Shown here one piece after another: positions 1 through 11,576 of a stretch of 64,000 bases of DNA. Location: contig CM082580.2 in the NCBI GenBank assembly GCA_040954595.2, positions 1,860,001-1,924,000 of the forward strand, given 5' to 3'. Made by a program: the position numbers and the translations under genes. Position 1 is the first letter of the stretch; every line of letters begins with the position of its first letter. The stretch comes from Balanoglossus misakiensis. Its lineage: Eukaryota > Hemichordata. A model generated the notes under the pieces. The model saw only the letters and a list, made by a program, of their open reading frames with translations, was not told the DNA's origin and did no database searches.

Positions 1-887
1 GATCAGGCCTAGGTATTCTCTCCCTCCTCCGGCATACGTTGAAATGCTGTGTTTAAGACTGTGAATCAAATATATGCATATTAATAAGTAACCAATCAAC
101 CTTGCTTTGGAATTATGTGGGCAATACTAAATAGTGAAAATATGCAAAACATGGTATAATATAGGGTCAGAAAAAATATCCAGCCTGTTTGTGTCATGAT
201 TTACATTTTTCTTTCTGACCTAAATTATTGTTTTTGTCACTTTAAACAACATTACTGTCCTTCATAAGTCTAATATGATAATAGACTTCTTAGCCAGTTT
301 GATTAAGCATGGTGTTGGACTAGCGCATGTTCAGCCAAAGCTACAGTATCTCCCTGTGTATTGGTATGGGAGTAATTTTAGCTATATGTTTAAAGAAATG
401 CATCCAAATTTATTCTATGCTCCATGTGAAGATTTGAAATTGTGAGTTGTCCATTTAATTCATGTCATCACTACCATATCACAGGCAATCAAGGCCAGAA
501 TTCGAAGGGGAAAAAACAAGTATTGAAAGCTGGAATGTGTAAATTAGTTCGTAGACATACATTGCTTCCTATTGTACCGTTTGCAACGCGTGATAAAAGC
601 AAATATATAGCACGTCATGCTTACCATTGAGCGGTCTTAAACTCGCCTCGGACGAGGAAGAGAATCCCGAGTTGAAACGCAGACATTTTCAGGCAGCATC
701 TGTGAATCAAATAGACATAGAAGTTAGTAACCAGTCATAGTAGCTCTGCGTAGCAGGGCTGCGTGTTAACAGCTATGCCATAGCTGACACTGGTAGCTTA
801 TAACAGTCTCGATGGTGCCAAAAATCTCCCCAACAACAAAACTAATTCTGGTCAGTTTATTCGCTATCGCTTTGCCTTAAAAGTTAT
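1..887. other. AT-rich non-coding stretch
   Basis: No convincing gene, RNA or repeat boundary seen. The one short ORF (442-630) has no recognisable domain and no splice or promoter context. Confidence 0.4.
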
Positions 888-1334
888 ACTGTAGTGTGTT
901 TCCACAGGGGGCTCTCCCTCCGCGATTTTATTGTTTGTTTGTTTGTTTGTTGTTGTTGTTGTTGTTGATGATTGGCATTATAAACAAATACATATTTCTT
1001 TATTAATAAATATGGTTTGTTGACATGTAAGTGTTAGGGAATATTCAACGGTTAGCATTAGTGTTGGCACTTTTTTCGATCCACGGCCCCGGGCATCACT
1101 AAGCCACGAAGAGAGGGTGATGCTGGCCGTGGATCGCAAAAATGCCAACACTAATACTAACAGTTGAATATACCATAACCTGTCAAATATACCCTAATAA
1201 CCTAACCCTTACATGTCAACAAACCATATTTATTGACAAAGAAATATGTATTTGTTTATAATGCCAATCAACAACAACAACAAACAAACACACAATAAAA
1301 TTGCGGAGGGAGAGCCCCCTGTGGTGTTACGGTA
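888..1334. repeat. Foldback (long inverted repeat) element with palindromic centre
   Basis: The sequence around 893-1085 is repeated as its reverse complement at about 1135-1334. Both arms carry the CCACAGGGGGCTCTCCCTCC block, GTT/AAC runs and the ATTGGCATTATAAACAAATA block. The centre (1078-1135) is a smaller hairpin, GATCCACGGCC to GGCCGTGGATC. The whole unit could fold into a ~200-bp stem. This is the form of a foldback or palindromic MITE; no transposase is present. The ORFs across 1230-1707 arise from the right arm and its flank. Confidence 0.8.
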
Positions 1335-1770
1335 CCACCTGCCCCACAATGACAAAGCTGACTCGAGGCCACGAACGACGTACAATTTACTCGCACGGTG
1401 TAAAACAACGCATGAATTCCATGCGACTGTGAGTTTACTGTTCGGCGCTGTAACGCTTCCCAAAGTCAGAATTTCGATGTTGGGAAGACACTGTCGCCCT
1501 ACCACTACCAGTTTTTGCAAGAAGGAGTGTACATGTACTTGTAAAATAACATTAAATGCCATGCTTACCAGAGAAACGACATCATCAAGCATGGAGGCGA
1601 CCGGGACCTCCATGCTTGATGAACGTCGAAGCTGCAATGATTTTTCAAATGCAACGGTCAGCGGGACGAGAACGAGGCAGCACCTGCTCGTCAATTATGC
1701 AAATTAGTTACTACTCAATCAGAATCTTGCTTTCGCATTCTAATTAGTCAAAGTATGCAGTGCAACGTTT
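1335..1770. other. Non-coding flank
   Basis: Overlapping ORFs occur on both strands here, but none has a recognisable motif. Nothing else seen. Confidence 0.3.
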
Positions 1771-3409
1771 GTGTGCGGGTGGAGAATGCGCCTCGCCAAC
1801 TGATGAATTCTCTGTCACGGCGTTCTTTGGAAGTGCGATTATGTAACCGATTATCTCATTAGGGACATAGATAATATATTTTGTCTTCTTCAATTTGTTT
1901 GTACTACGAAAACAATTGCGAAACGAATAGCAAGCGCTTACGCTATGAAACGTAAATAAATATCAGTTATGGCCATGTAGAAACGGAACGTCAATCCGCA
2001 TTTGTCAAAAAATAATAGAAAAGACAAAGAAGCTGAGGGGAATGACCTCCGTTCTGACCTATCTGGGGAAGGCCTATTGCAATACGCAATATGTCAGATC
2101 ATGCTACCATCCGCCATTCTGATTGGACGAGAGCTCAATCCATCGATACGAAAGTACTCAATAGAGCACTGCTGAAACTGGCCCTGAACTAATCGCATGC
2201 AACAGGGAAAACGCGACCTTTCAAATCAAATAAATACAAAAAATACAGCCAATGAATTTACGGCCGGCCGGTTTATTTCTTAACTGCTCTATAGGAATTG
2301 TTGTCACTGCCATGGACCACTTCGCGGATAGCATAACACAGGGTGTTGTGGGACAGTTTGCGTTCTGAGCGCGTGCATTAGCCATGCAGTAGACGCTATG
2401 TTGAACGCAAATTATACCATCATGCATTGCAGATACCCTATCCGCGTAGTGGTCTATGCACGATGCATGTCTTGTCAGTGCGCACTCGACAAATTGGACC
2501 GTTTCTATAAAAAATATGAACTGTGACTTTTGATTTTATTGAGAAATGTCTCTCGAATTAAACCATGTAACGTAAATCAAGGAAATGTATTCTGCTAAAG
2601 TTGCTCCTGACGGGTTCGCTGAAACATTGTGTTATTGGTAAAATACGTCAAGTGTAAAATATTGAGTTACCTAATATGATAAAATATCAGATTTATGTGT
2701 TTAATCAAGATAGGCCTCTCTTCATATGTTTCATTTATTTGGTTTGAATAAAAGTTATCTGATTCAGTTTCATGAAGTATACACGGATTAAATGTTTATC
2801 CACTGTAGTGCCACTGAAATGGCTTTCACGTTTGAGACTTCGGGCGGTAATCTTATATTTACTTTCTTCATTTCTATTGGAGTAGACTACACCGGGGTCG
2901 ACCTAAAATATCTATAAGCAATGCGCAATGGGAGTATTTCAGCCGTGATGACCGGACGATGTCGGACAAAGTCTACAACTTAATACACGATCCCCTCCAA
3001 TTTGCATATGTCCATAAATGGCTAAACTTGCGTATCCTAGTGTTCTAAAGAACAAATGGTGGCGCTCTTATTGTCGCGTGTGCCACCTCCTGAATATCTG
3101 TGATTGGCTGTATCTCAATTTGCCATGGTAACAGTAGCTAAATTTGCATAGGTTACCGTATACCTTTAAGGCACGTCAAGCGTATGTCCTTGTTGGGCTG
3201 TCTGACAGGAACGAATCGAGACCCACCGCACAGTCACGCAATAATGAAATCCACATCGCCAAAAACGATGTTTCACTATACTCGGGTACATGCAACTATC
3301 TTATGGCATTTACAGAATTGAACACCCCAGGCAATGTTACGTGTTGCTCCATGACTGTTGCTCCATGACCAACCAAACAGCAAACAACAAACTCATGTCC
3401 AAACCAATT
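1771..3409 (+). repeat. Tandem duplication, copy 1 (1,639 bp)
   Basis: The block beginning GTGTGCGGGTGGAGAATGCG recurs at 3410 and stays in register at a fixed offset of 1,639 bp, with only a few substitutions and small indels. It is non-coding: the short ORFs in it (2221-2427, 3144-3368) are simply doubled. Inside, 2314-2455 has imperfect inverted ends (GACCACTTCGCGGATAG). The stretch 2085-2210 is similar, inverted, to 35045-35165, so the duplicated block was itself made of dispersed repeats. Confidence 0.93.
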
Positions 3410-5046
3410 GTGTGCGGGTGGAGAATGCGCCTCGGCAACTGATGAATTCTGTCACGGCGTTCTTTGGAAGTGCGATTATGTAACCCCGATTATCTCATTA
3501 GGGACATAGATAATATATTTCGTCTTCTTCAATTTGTTTGTACTACGAAAACAATTGCGAAACGAATAGCAAGCGCTTACGCAATGAAACGTAAATAAAT
3601 ATCAGTCATGGCCATGTAGAAACGGAACGTCAATCCGCATTTGTCAAAAAATAATAGAAAAGACAAAGAAGCTGAGGGGAATGACCTCCGTTCTGACCTA
3701 TCTGGGGAAGGCCTATTGCAATACGCAATATGTCAGATCATGCTACCATCCGCCATTCTGATTGGACGAGAGCTCAATCCATCGATACGAAAGTACTCAA
3801 TAGAGCACTGCTGAAACTGGCCCTGAACTAATCGCATGCAACAGGGAAAACGCGACCTTTCAAATCAAATAAATACAAAAAATACAGCCAATGAATTTAC
3901 GGCCGGCCGGTTTATTTCTTAACTGCTCTATAGGAATTGTTGTCACTGCCATGGACCACTTCGCGGATAGCATAACACAGGGTGTTGTGGGACAGTTTGC
4001 GTTCTGAGCGCGTGCATTAGCCATGCAGTAGACGCTATGTTGAACGCAAATTATACCATCATGCATTGCAGATACCCTATCCGCGTAGTGGTCTATGCAC
4101 GATGCATGTCTTGTCAGTGCGCACTCGACAAATTGGACCGTTTCTATAAAAAATATGAACTGTGACTTTTGATTTTATTGAGAAATGTCTCTCGAATTAA
4201 ACCATGTAACGTAAATCAAGGAAATGTATTCTGCTAAAGTTGCTCCTGACGGGTTCGCTGAAACATTGTGTTATTGGTAAAATACGTCAAGTGTAAAATA
4301 TTGAGTTACCTAATATGATAAAATATCAGATTTATGTGTTTAATCAAGATAGGCCTCTCTTCATATGTTTCATTTATTTGGTTTGAATAAAGGTTATCTG
4401 ATTCAGTTTCATGAAGTATACACGGATTAAATGTTTATCCACTGTAGTGCCACTGAAATGGCTTTCACGTTTGAGACTTCGGGCGGTAATCTTATATTTA
4501 CTTTCTTCATTTCTATTGGAGTAGACTACACCGGGGTCGACCTAAAATATCTATAAGCAATGCGCAATGGGAGTATTTCAGCCGTGATGACCGGACGATG
4601 TCGGACAAAGTCTACAACTTAATACACGATCCCCTCCAATTTGCATATGTCCATAAATGGCTAAACTTGCGTATCCTAGTGTTCTAAAGAACAAATGGTG
4701 GCGCTCTTATTGTCGCGTGTGCCACCTCCTGAATATCTGTGATTGGCTGTATCTCAATTTGCCATGGTAACAGTAGCTAAATTTGCATAGGTTACCGTAT
4801 ACCTTTAAGGCACGTCAAGCGTATGTCCTTGTTGGGCTGTCTGACAGGAACGAATCGAGACCCACCGCACAGTCACGCAATAATGAAATCCACATCGCCA
4901 AAAACGATGTTCCACTATACTCGGGTACATGCAACTATCTCATGGCATTTACAGAATTGAACACCCCAGGCAATGTTACGTGTTGCTCCATGACTGTTGC
5001 TCCATGACCAACCAAACAGCAAACAACAAACTCATGTCCAAACCAA
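3410..5046 (+). repeat. Tandem duplication, copy 2 (~1,637 bp)
   Basis: Near-identical direct copy of 1771-3409. It ends at AAACCAAT, after which the sequence departs (TGACGGTCGC) from the copy 1/copy 2 junction. The very low divergence implies a recent event, a copy-number polymorphism or an assembly duplication. Confidence 0.93.
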
Positions 5047-6114
5047 TGACGGTCGCAACTCATTGCATTAAACAATATAGATGGGGATCCCAAAGAATAA
5101 TTCAAATATATTTGCAGAATTGCCACGCAAGTCGGGCATATTGTCCAAATTTAAGCACTCTGCAACTGAAACATAAAACCCAAGCTTTTTACAATACAGG
5201 AATTAAAAATTCTGATTGAATTAATGCCAACATAAAACGAAAAAAGACAACTCACAAAATGTATATGTAGTGTTTCATGTAGTGTTTTGATCTCAAGAAG
5301 ACATGAAAAAATCGTCGGGGGAAAAGCAGGTGAGAACATCACCTCATTTTTGGGATATGAAATAAAAGTCTATTTTACGGAGACACGTGGTAAAAAGTCC
5401 ACCCTAGTCTCAATTTTCCAGACCCCTCTGGGATAGTCGAGTAGTCCATCCCCATGAAACTGCATATTTTAAAATAGCCAAAATGAGTCAATGGGGCATT
5501 TTTTCATCCTACCTCAACCTTGCTAAGAGTTTCCGTGCCAGTCACCTGCAAAAATTAAATTTACCACGGACAAATTGAAATACAGCCAATCGAAAAAAGT
5601 GCGCCACCACATGGTCATTTGAAGACTTTGATGCTCTCTTTTGGCCGTAACCGCATGTGATCCGGAATAAAATTGAGCCTTGATCGCGTTTTTTATTTTA
5701 TTTTCACCACCAACGAAAATCTACGACGGCCCAACCGCAGATTATTGCTGCTCCATACAACAACCGGCTTATACTGTACATAAGTTTTGTGTTCTGGTGG
5801 CATTTGCGGGTCTGAGACGTCATTTCTAGAAGGCCCTATTCGTTTTATACCAATAACTTTTACCACCCATGCTGGATTTTTTACGTTTTCTTTGACGACG
5901 CTTGACCCTTTTCTTGCTTTGTTGTAGTCTTGGTTACCCAGATGCCTTTGCAAAGGCGAATGGGTAACAGAGACCAGCTTTGTTGTTGGTAGTTTGTTTG
6001 TTCGTAACGTCTGTAACTGGGATTCTTCACTTGTGGAATATACTGCTTATTTCTTGTGTATCTGCATTTTGTTGATGCTGTCGCTCCTCTGGCAGTGAAG
6101 CAAGGGTGCTAGCT
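5047..6114. other. Non-coding stretch
   Basis: No gene recognised. A short hairpin (GTTACCCA... / ...TGGGTAAC) lies at about 5932-5968. ORFs here are short and lack domains. Confidence 0.35.
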
Positions 6115-6371
6115 GGGACTGTTCAGGATTTACTTCCGGGGGGCGGAGGATTTTCAGGAGGGACCGCCCATTTTCTCCAAGAACAATTTAGGGAGGAATA
6201 GACATAAAAATCACAATCCTTTTGGGGGGACCATGGAAAAACCCCAGGAAATTTAAGGGGTACAACAGATTTCCTCCACAATTTACTGGGGGTACGTCCA
6301 TGGAAAAAACAATCACCAGGAAAATAAAAAATCCTCCGGCCCCACCCTGGAAGTAAAATCTGAACAGTCCC
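6115..6371. mobile_element. G-tract MITE with terminal inverted repeats
   Basis: The left end reads GGGACTGTTCAGGATTTACT and the right end is its reverse complement, with GGAAGTAAAATCTGAACAGT followed by CCC. G-runs (left) and C/G-rich tracts (right) lie just inside the termini. At 257 bp it is non-autonomous. The terminus resembles the ends at 8625 (CTGAACGGTCCC) and 28308 (GGGAGTGTTCAG). No clean target duplication was seen. Confidence 0.7.
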
Positions 6372-7364
6372 TAACTTTTGTTTGTTTGTTTGCTTGTTTA
6401 TTTGTCTGTCTGTTTGTGTATTCTATATTATGTTATATGAAGCTTCTGCTACATTTTGCATTTCCTTTTGCATAAACTATGACTAAACCGACTGGAGCGC
6501 GTTTGGGCGCAGGATAGATTTGAGAGTTAATCCATCTGTGTTTACCGGCTAAAACCGTTCGATTTTTGCAACAAGTGAGACCGTAGTAGTAATCCGAAGG
6601 CCAGTCAGTGCATGTTTGCATGACTGGCGTGTAGTGATACCTACCACAAAATGGTATCGCCCAAATAATGTTTGCCGGAATTTATAAGCCTGGCGCTCTC
6701 CTAACAAGTCGTCATGTTCGCCCTCGTAGTCATGCTGCCAGTCGGGGAAAATGACGTACTTCATGTAAAAGTTTATAAAAAATAAACCAAATTTCACTGC
6801 CATGTATCCCAAAACAATTTATGTGACAGATTTTTAAAAAGAACACTAACTTCGGCTAAGGAATGTCAAGTCATAGCTCCGCGTTCAGGTCTGTGTGTTC
6901 CCCACGCACCACAGCCCTGCATAAGGCCCCATAGACAAAACTGGTGCGCCTGCGGTCCGGACCCGGACGCCCGACCGCAGCTTTTTCTGTCGAAATTCGA
7001 TTTTATCGAAGCAAAATCCTTTCCCTTATTACTTCAACCGACCCCAAATATGATGCGTTTAACTTCTTCTAACGTCCGTGTAACGCCGGGAACACACAGA
7101 CCTGCACGCAGAGCTAGTCAAATCAGTGCACTGTGCAGTCGGTCGGTACACTCTGCTGGTGTATACAAACGATCGTGGCGACAGAATCTCTCCCTGGGAC
7201 GGCCTTACACAAATTTAATCGATTGTCTAACAATTTTACTGCGACTTGTTGCCACGTCTTATACATTTCGTTGACCGGTGGAATATAGAGGTTCAGTCGT
7301 CACGCTGAACTGGCTCGAAACCATTCCCCACGCTGATTCGACTCTCGCGCCCGGGATATATGTC
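6372..7364. other. Non-coding stretch
   Basis: GTTT-rich start, then mixed-composition sequence. The ORF at 7050-7274 is unrecognised. No repeat boundary seen. Confidence 0.3.
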
Positions 7365-7787
7365 TGTGGTAGCTCCATGGTAACAACCGTAAGGGGCCAG
7401 GTCATGTGATTGTGGGTTGCCTATCATTTGCTATAAGGCGCCTTCTGATTGGTTTATATTCCCACTAAATCTCGTAGAGTTCAGCGGGATCTCCATTGAG
7501 AGTTGGTCAGATGTAGTGTGAGGCGACAGCATAAAAAACAAGTCGCCGTTCCCTACATCTGATTTTAATCAGATTGTGGTGGCTCCATGGTAACAACCCA
7601 AGGGGCTAGGTCATGTGATTGTGGGATGCCTATCGTTTGCTATAAGGCGCCTTCTGATTGGTTTATTCGCCCAGTAAATCCCGTCGATTTCAACGGGAGC
7701 TCCAGTGAGAGTTGGTCAGATGTAGTGTGAGGCGACAGCATAAAAAAACCACGTCGCCGTTCCCTACATCTGATTTTAATCAGATTG
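7365..7787 (+). repeat. Two-copy tandem repeat, ~210-bp unit
   Basis: The unit starting TGTGGTAGCTCCATGGTAAC (7365) is repeated from 7575 (TGTGGTGGCTCCATGGTAAC). Both copies contain the GGCGCCTTCTGATTGGTTTA block and end in CCTACATCTGATTTTAATCA. Copies differ by scattered substitutions. Function unknown. Confidence 0.85.
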
Positions 7788-8270
7788 GGGACACCCCCTC
7801 CCGAACCCACCCCCTTCATTCTTCGCCACATTTCATTTATTGGCTGGTTTGTCTAGTGTACCAGGGCAGACTACTTGCCACCCCACCCCACCGATGCTTA
7901 CTTTGAGTGGAGTGTCAACATTAAAATTTGTCCTCGCCAACATTGAGTTAATATGCCTTTGAGTTCGTTAAAATGCAACTTTGATCACCGTATTTTACAA
8001 AAAAAATTCTTATGTGGGAGGGGGACACCCCCTCCATTCTTCACCACGTTGCATTTATTCGCTGGTTTGTCTAGTGTACCAGGGCACGCTTCTTGCCACC
8101 CCATCCCCGATGCTTACTTTGAGTGCAGTGGCAAAATTAAAAAAAAATTCCTCCCTAACATTGAGTTAATTTGATTTTGAGTTCATTAAAATGCAACTTT
8201 GAGCACCGTATTTTACAACATTTTCTTATGTGGGAGGGGGACACCCCCTCCCACGCCCAACCCCGACACT
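7786..8270 (+). repeat. Tandem ~215-235-bp units with palindromic G-box
   Basis: Units start at about 7786, 8020 and 8235 (partial). Each carries the palindromic G-box GGGAGGGGGACACCCCCTCC followed by a shared stretch (CTGGTTTGTCTAGTGTACCA, then ATGCAACTTTGA). The same unit occurs twice in reverse orientation inside the element at 23021-23782, so it is a dispersed transposon-internal repeat. Confidence 0.8.
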
Positions 8271-8454
8271 TTTCTTGTTTTACCAATCCTACCAACTATT
8301 GTATTGACTTGTCATTTTAATTTATTCATAGATTTCTTTATTGCAATGATATACTATTATATACTTCAATTACTTTAAGAAAATTATAATTGACGTGTTG
8401 AGGAGCCTCATTCCCTTTATTGCATACAGTGTACATAGGATCATGACGGCGAAT

Positions 8455-8625
8455 GTTTTCGGAGAGGGGGGGGGGGTCATCATATTGTTAGGCCTGTCAA
8501 GGGGGGGGGTCGTCGTTTTTTTGGTCCTGGGTGAAGGGGGGGGTTGGCCTGATTTTGAAAACCGATGACACAAACTTGCCAACCCCCCCCCCCCAGCCGT
8601 AAAAACTGAACGGTCCCTTATTGGA
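8455..8625. mobile_element. Right end of a G-tract element
   Basis: Several G9-G11 and C11 runs are followed by GTAAAAACTGAACGGTCCC and then TTA. The end matches the GGGAC-GTTCAG terminal repeat of the element at 6115. A matching left end was not located, so the boundary is uncertain. Confidence 0.5.
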
Positions 8626-10639
8626 TTGGTTACAAAATTGCTGTACGAGCTTTCTATGATTTGACCGCCGAAACCGCGATCAGCGAATTGCGTTGTGCTA
8701 TACGATTCGAGGATAGTCATTCTGAGTAATTGAATTCAATTAGCCTTACATTCCATGCCTGCCTAGCTGCAATAATTGTAGCCTTGTTGGGCTGGTTGGG
8801 TGGCTGGATGGCCCACCATCTACCCACCCAACTAGGCCACCAATGCTTCAATTATTGCATATAATGCCAACCTAGGCCTACTTGATTGGTGATGTGCGAC
8901 AAGCATGCTAATAATATATTGCGCTGCACATAGGGTAAGGCTTGCATGCCCAGAGACAGAGTAAAATTTTAACGTTAAACAATATAAACAATAAAATGTT
9001 TTTTCACCAAAAAATTAATTTTCCGGTCAGTAGCTGACTTGTTGGAACGTAGGGACAGTATGACAGGTCATACATCTGCCGCCATATCACGTAAAAACAT
9101 CGGTGTAACATGGCCAGAAATATACATCGTTGTGATTGGTTGGGATCCTGTTTTGGCGTGCTTCATTGACGCATCCATGAATAGATTTTTGTTTGTGTTT
9201 GATAGAAAAAAAATGCCCGACCGGGTTGCACAGTTAAGTGGTTTTGGCTAATGACGGGCACTGGGTAGATATATAGAAACCATGTATAGAGACAACCATG
9301 CTTTTTTTCCGAATTGTGATTGATACTTAGAACTTCGAAAATCTATACGATTTAACTAAATGCATTTTCTGGTAAAGGTGAAGTCTGTCAGAACATGATG
9401 TACAGTTTTTAAAGAGCAGATTACGAATAAAAATTTAAATGCAACTGAGAACCACGTGATTCTTGTCGTAGATTGTCGCATCATACAGCCAGGTCTGTTG
9501 TGACTTCACAAATGACACGTCGAAATTTCGTGTGGCAAACGGTATTCGCCATCAACAAAAAGGTACCGGGAAAGTTTCGACTGGCATGCCGGAATTCTGC
9601 ATCATGTACACCGGCAGGTTTTTTTGAGATGGCAAAGTCTGTTTTTCACAACTTTGCCTTGTCACGTTTATCATGGTAATGCACGACGGCCAAATGTCGG
9701 ACTTGTGTCGGGCAGATTTTGCAGTCCCGACAAAACATATTTCTACAGAGCAGGCTTCGATGGCATACCGCTGTTATCAAAATCCATTATTCGACTATGT
9801 TCCCAATACCAAGATCGGCTATTCTCGACAGCGACTTTCTCCAGGGAATACCAACTCCGCCGTATGATCTACAAATCCGAATGCCAGTGCCGTTTTCATT
9901 GACGATGGCATGGAAAAGCTTATGAATATCGGTGAGAATTAGTAGTTCGTTGTTACACAATCAATGTTATTGTAACAGCCGACTTTAACGCCACAGCAAT
10001 ACATGAAGCGATGTGGACGCTCGAAAAGAGAGACAAAAGTTCTGTTCTCCTGTGTCTCTGCTCTGCTCTCACTAGAGAATGTAATTTCATAAAGACAGTA
10101 CTGAATAAAAGAGATTAAATGCACCAAAAAGTTGAATTTCCTTAATGATATTTTATTTCTTAGATTTGCACATTTTTACTTTTTCAGGGGTGCAGGAAGC
10201 AATTTCTTGTACGGGGACAAAGTTACATATTTTCTGGACACAATTGATTTATGATAAAAATTGAATAGCTGAATAAATTGATTAATGATTAAATGCAAAT
10301 AATAAAATGAGAGAAATAGCAAGAAATAAAGTGAACAAATATTATTGTAAAAGCTCCAGTATCTGTTATGATTGACAATTTTCTCAGTATTGTTCCAAAA
10401 ATTGAATTCGACTGTGTATTCATGTCACACACATTGCTACAAATGTACTTTCTTCGATCAGCGACTTTCGTTAAAGATTAGTTTGATTGGCGTCAAATTA
10501 CTGATACATGAAGCCTCCCAGCCAATTACACTGTATGTTCCAAAAACAACAACATGTGCGCTTCTATTATGTTTGATTTTTATACTTTCAGTTATTCACA
10601 GTGATTGCGCCATTCTTTAAATCCATATCCCCATTGGTG
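8626..10639. other. Non-coding stretch
   Basis: About 2 kb with only short overlapping ORFs (for example 9039-9251 and 9473-9925). None shows a domain or splice structure. A short TGGCTGG/CCAGCC-like inverted motif lies at 8790-8850. No gene supported. Confidence 0.35.
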
Positions 10640-10800
10640 TAAAATATGATCATTGGCGGGGGTGGGGGAGGGGGTAAGCGGGGATTTTGTGCATGGTGGG
10701 GGGGGGGGGGGTTAAGTATGGTTTTACCCTGCCCCCGAAACTTAGTTAGGGGCGGAGATACACTCCCGGTTTCAAAGCCAATATGGGGGGGGGGGGGTAA
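10640..10800. repeat. G-rich tract cluster
   Basis: Repeated G5-G13 runs are separated by short spacers (10654-10795), with strong G-quadruplex potential on the + strand. Its composition resembles the interior of the G-tract MITEs elsewhere in the window. The glycine-rich ORF over it is compositional. Confidence 0.6.
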
Positions 10801-11039
10801 TTGCTATTACCGGTATATCAACTCGATTTCATAACCTTTTTAAAGATTAAAATTGATAAGAATGGGATGCATTCAATTCTGGAGAATGTTGTTTGCAACC
10901 AATCTCTGTATCAACTTAAATTTAAAGTAAATAAGAATTAAAGTAGCGACGACAAATAAGATGACGAACATGTTTTGGTCTTTCATTCCAAATAGACTCA
11001 TCACAGGCATCAGAAAATTTAAACCTTTGGAGTTTCACT

Positions 11040-11141
11040 CTTTCTTCTGACATTTTGCTTGCTCTTGATGAAAAAAGAGAGGTTTTCTTGGCATTACTCG
11101 ATCTTTCCGCAGCATTTGATACTGTGAACCATACCATTTTA
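11040..11141 (+). pseudogene. LINE reverse transcriptase, 5' fragment interrupted by transposon
   Basis: On + the frame reads SSDILLALDEKREVFLALLD and continues with LSAAFDTVNH. This is the catalytic-aspartate motif region of CR1/Jockey-type LINE reverse transcriptases (known family motif: LLDLSAAFDTVDH). The frame is open up to the ATTTTA duplication at 11136-11141, where the 8.9-kb transposon begins. The rest of the domain resumes at 20006 in the same frame. Upstream of about 11040 the similarity fades, so the LINE was probably 5'-truncated or decayed. Confidence 0.88.
11136..11141. repeat. 6-bp target-site duplication, left copy
   Basis: ATTTTA immediately precedes the left terminal repeat (TATGGAAAGCC). 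The same ATTTTA follows the right terminal repeat at 20006-20011. Confidence 0.92.
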
Positions 11142-11224
11142 TATGGAAAGCCATGACTGTCTTATGATGTGTGACAACTTTATGTGGTGAGGTTATTACT
11201 TGACGTGATGGGGAAATGCAACGA
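11142..11224 (+). repeat. Left terminal inverted repeat
   Basis: 83 bp matching the reverse complement of 19923-20005 without a mismatch as read; similarity continues weakly inward into the 42-bp arrays. It is presumably the transposase cleavage and binding end. Confidence 0.92.
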
Positions 11225-11524
11225 CGTGGGGAGGTTATTGCTTTACGTGATGAGGACATGCAACGACGTGGGGAGGTTATTTCTTGACGTGATGGGGAAA
11301 TGCAACGACGTGGGGAGGTTATTATTTTGGCGTGATGGGGACATGCAACGACGTGGGGAGGTTAATTCTTGACGTGATGGGGACATGCAAAGACGTGGGG
11401 AGGTTATTTCTTGACGTGATGGGGAAATGCAACGATGTGGTGAGGTTATTTCTTGACGTGATGAGGACATGCAACGACGTGGGGAGGTTATTGCTTTACG
11501 TGATGAGGACATGCCATTATGATG
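11189..11524 (+). repeat. Left subterminal array, 8 x 42 bp
   Basis: GAGGTTATT recurs at 11189, 11231, 11273, 11315, 11357 (one variant), 11399, 11441 and 11483, an exact 42-bp period. Most units carry TTGACGTGATG or TTTACGTGATG and CAACGACGTGG, so each unit has a TGACGT-type CRE half-site. The array sits directly upstream of the HECT-like gene and may be both transposase-binding sites and promoter (inference). ORFs over the array exist because 42 is divisible by 3. Confidence 0.9.
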
Positions 11525-11576
11525 TGACGAGGGCGCTGTTACGGAGGGCGCTCTTTTTCTATTGATAAAAGTCAAA

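Noticed and set aside
1230-1747. Three overlapping ORFs of 63-154 codons
   Set aside because: They start in the foldback arm, overlap on both strands and show no domain.
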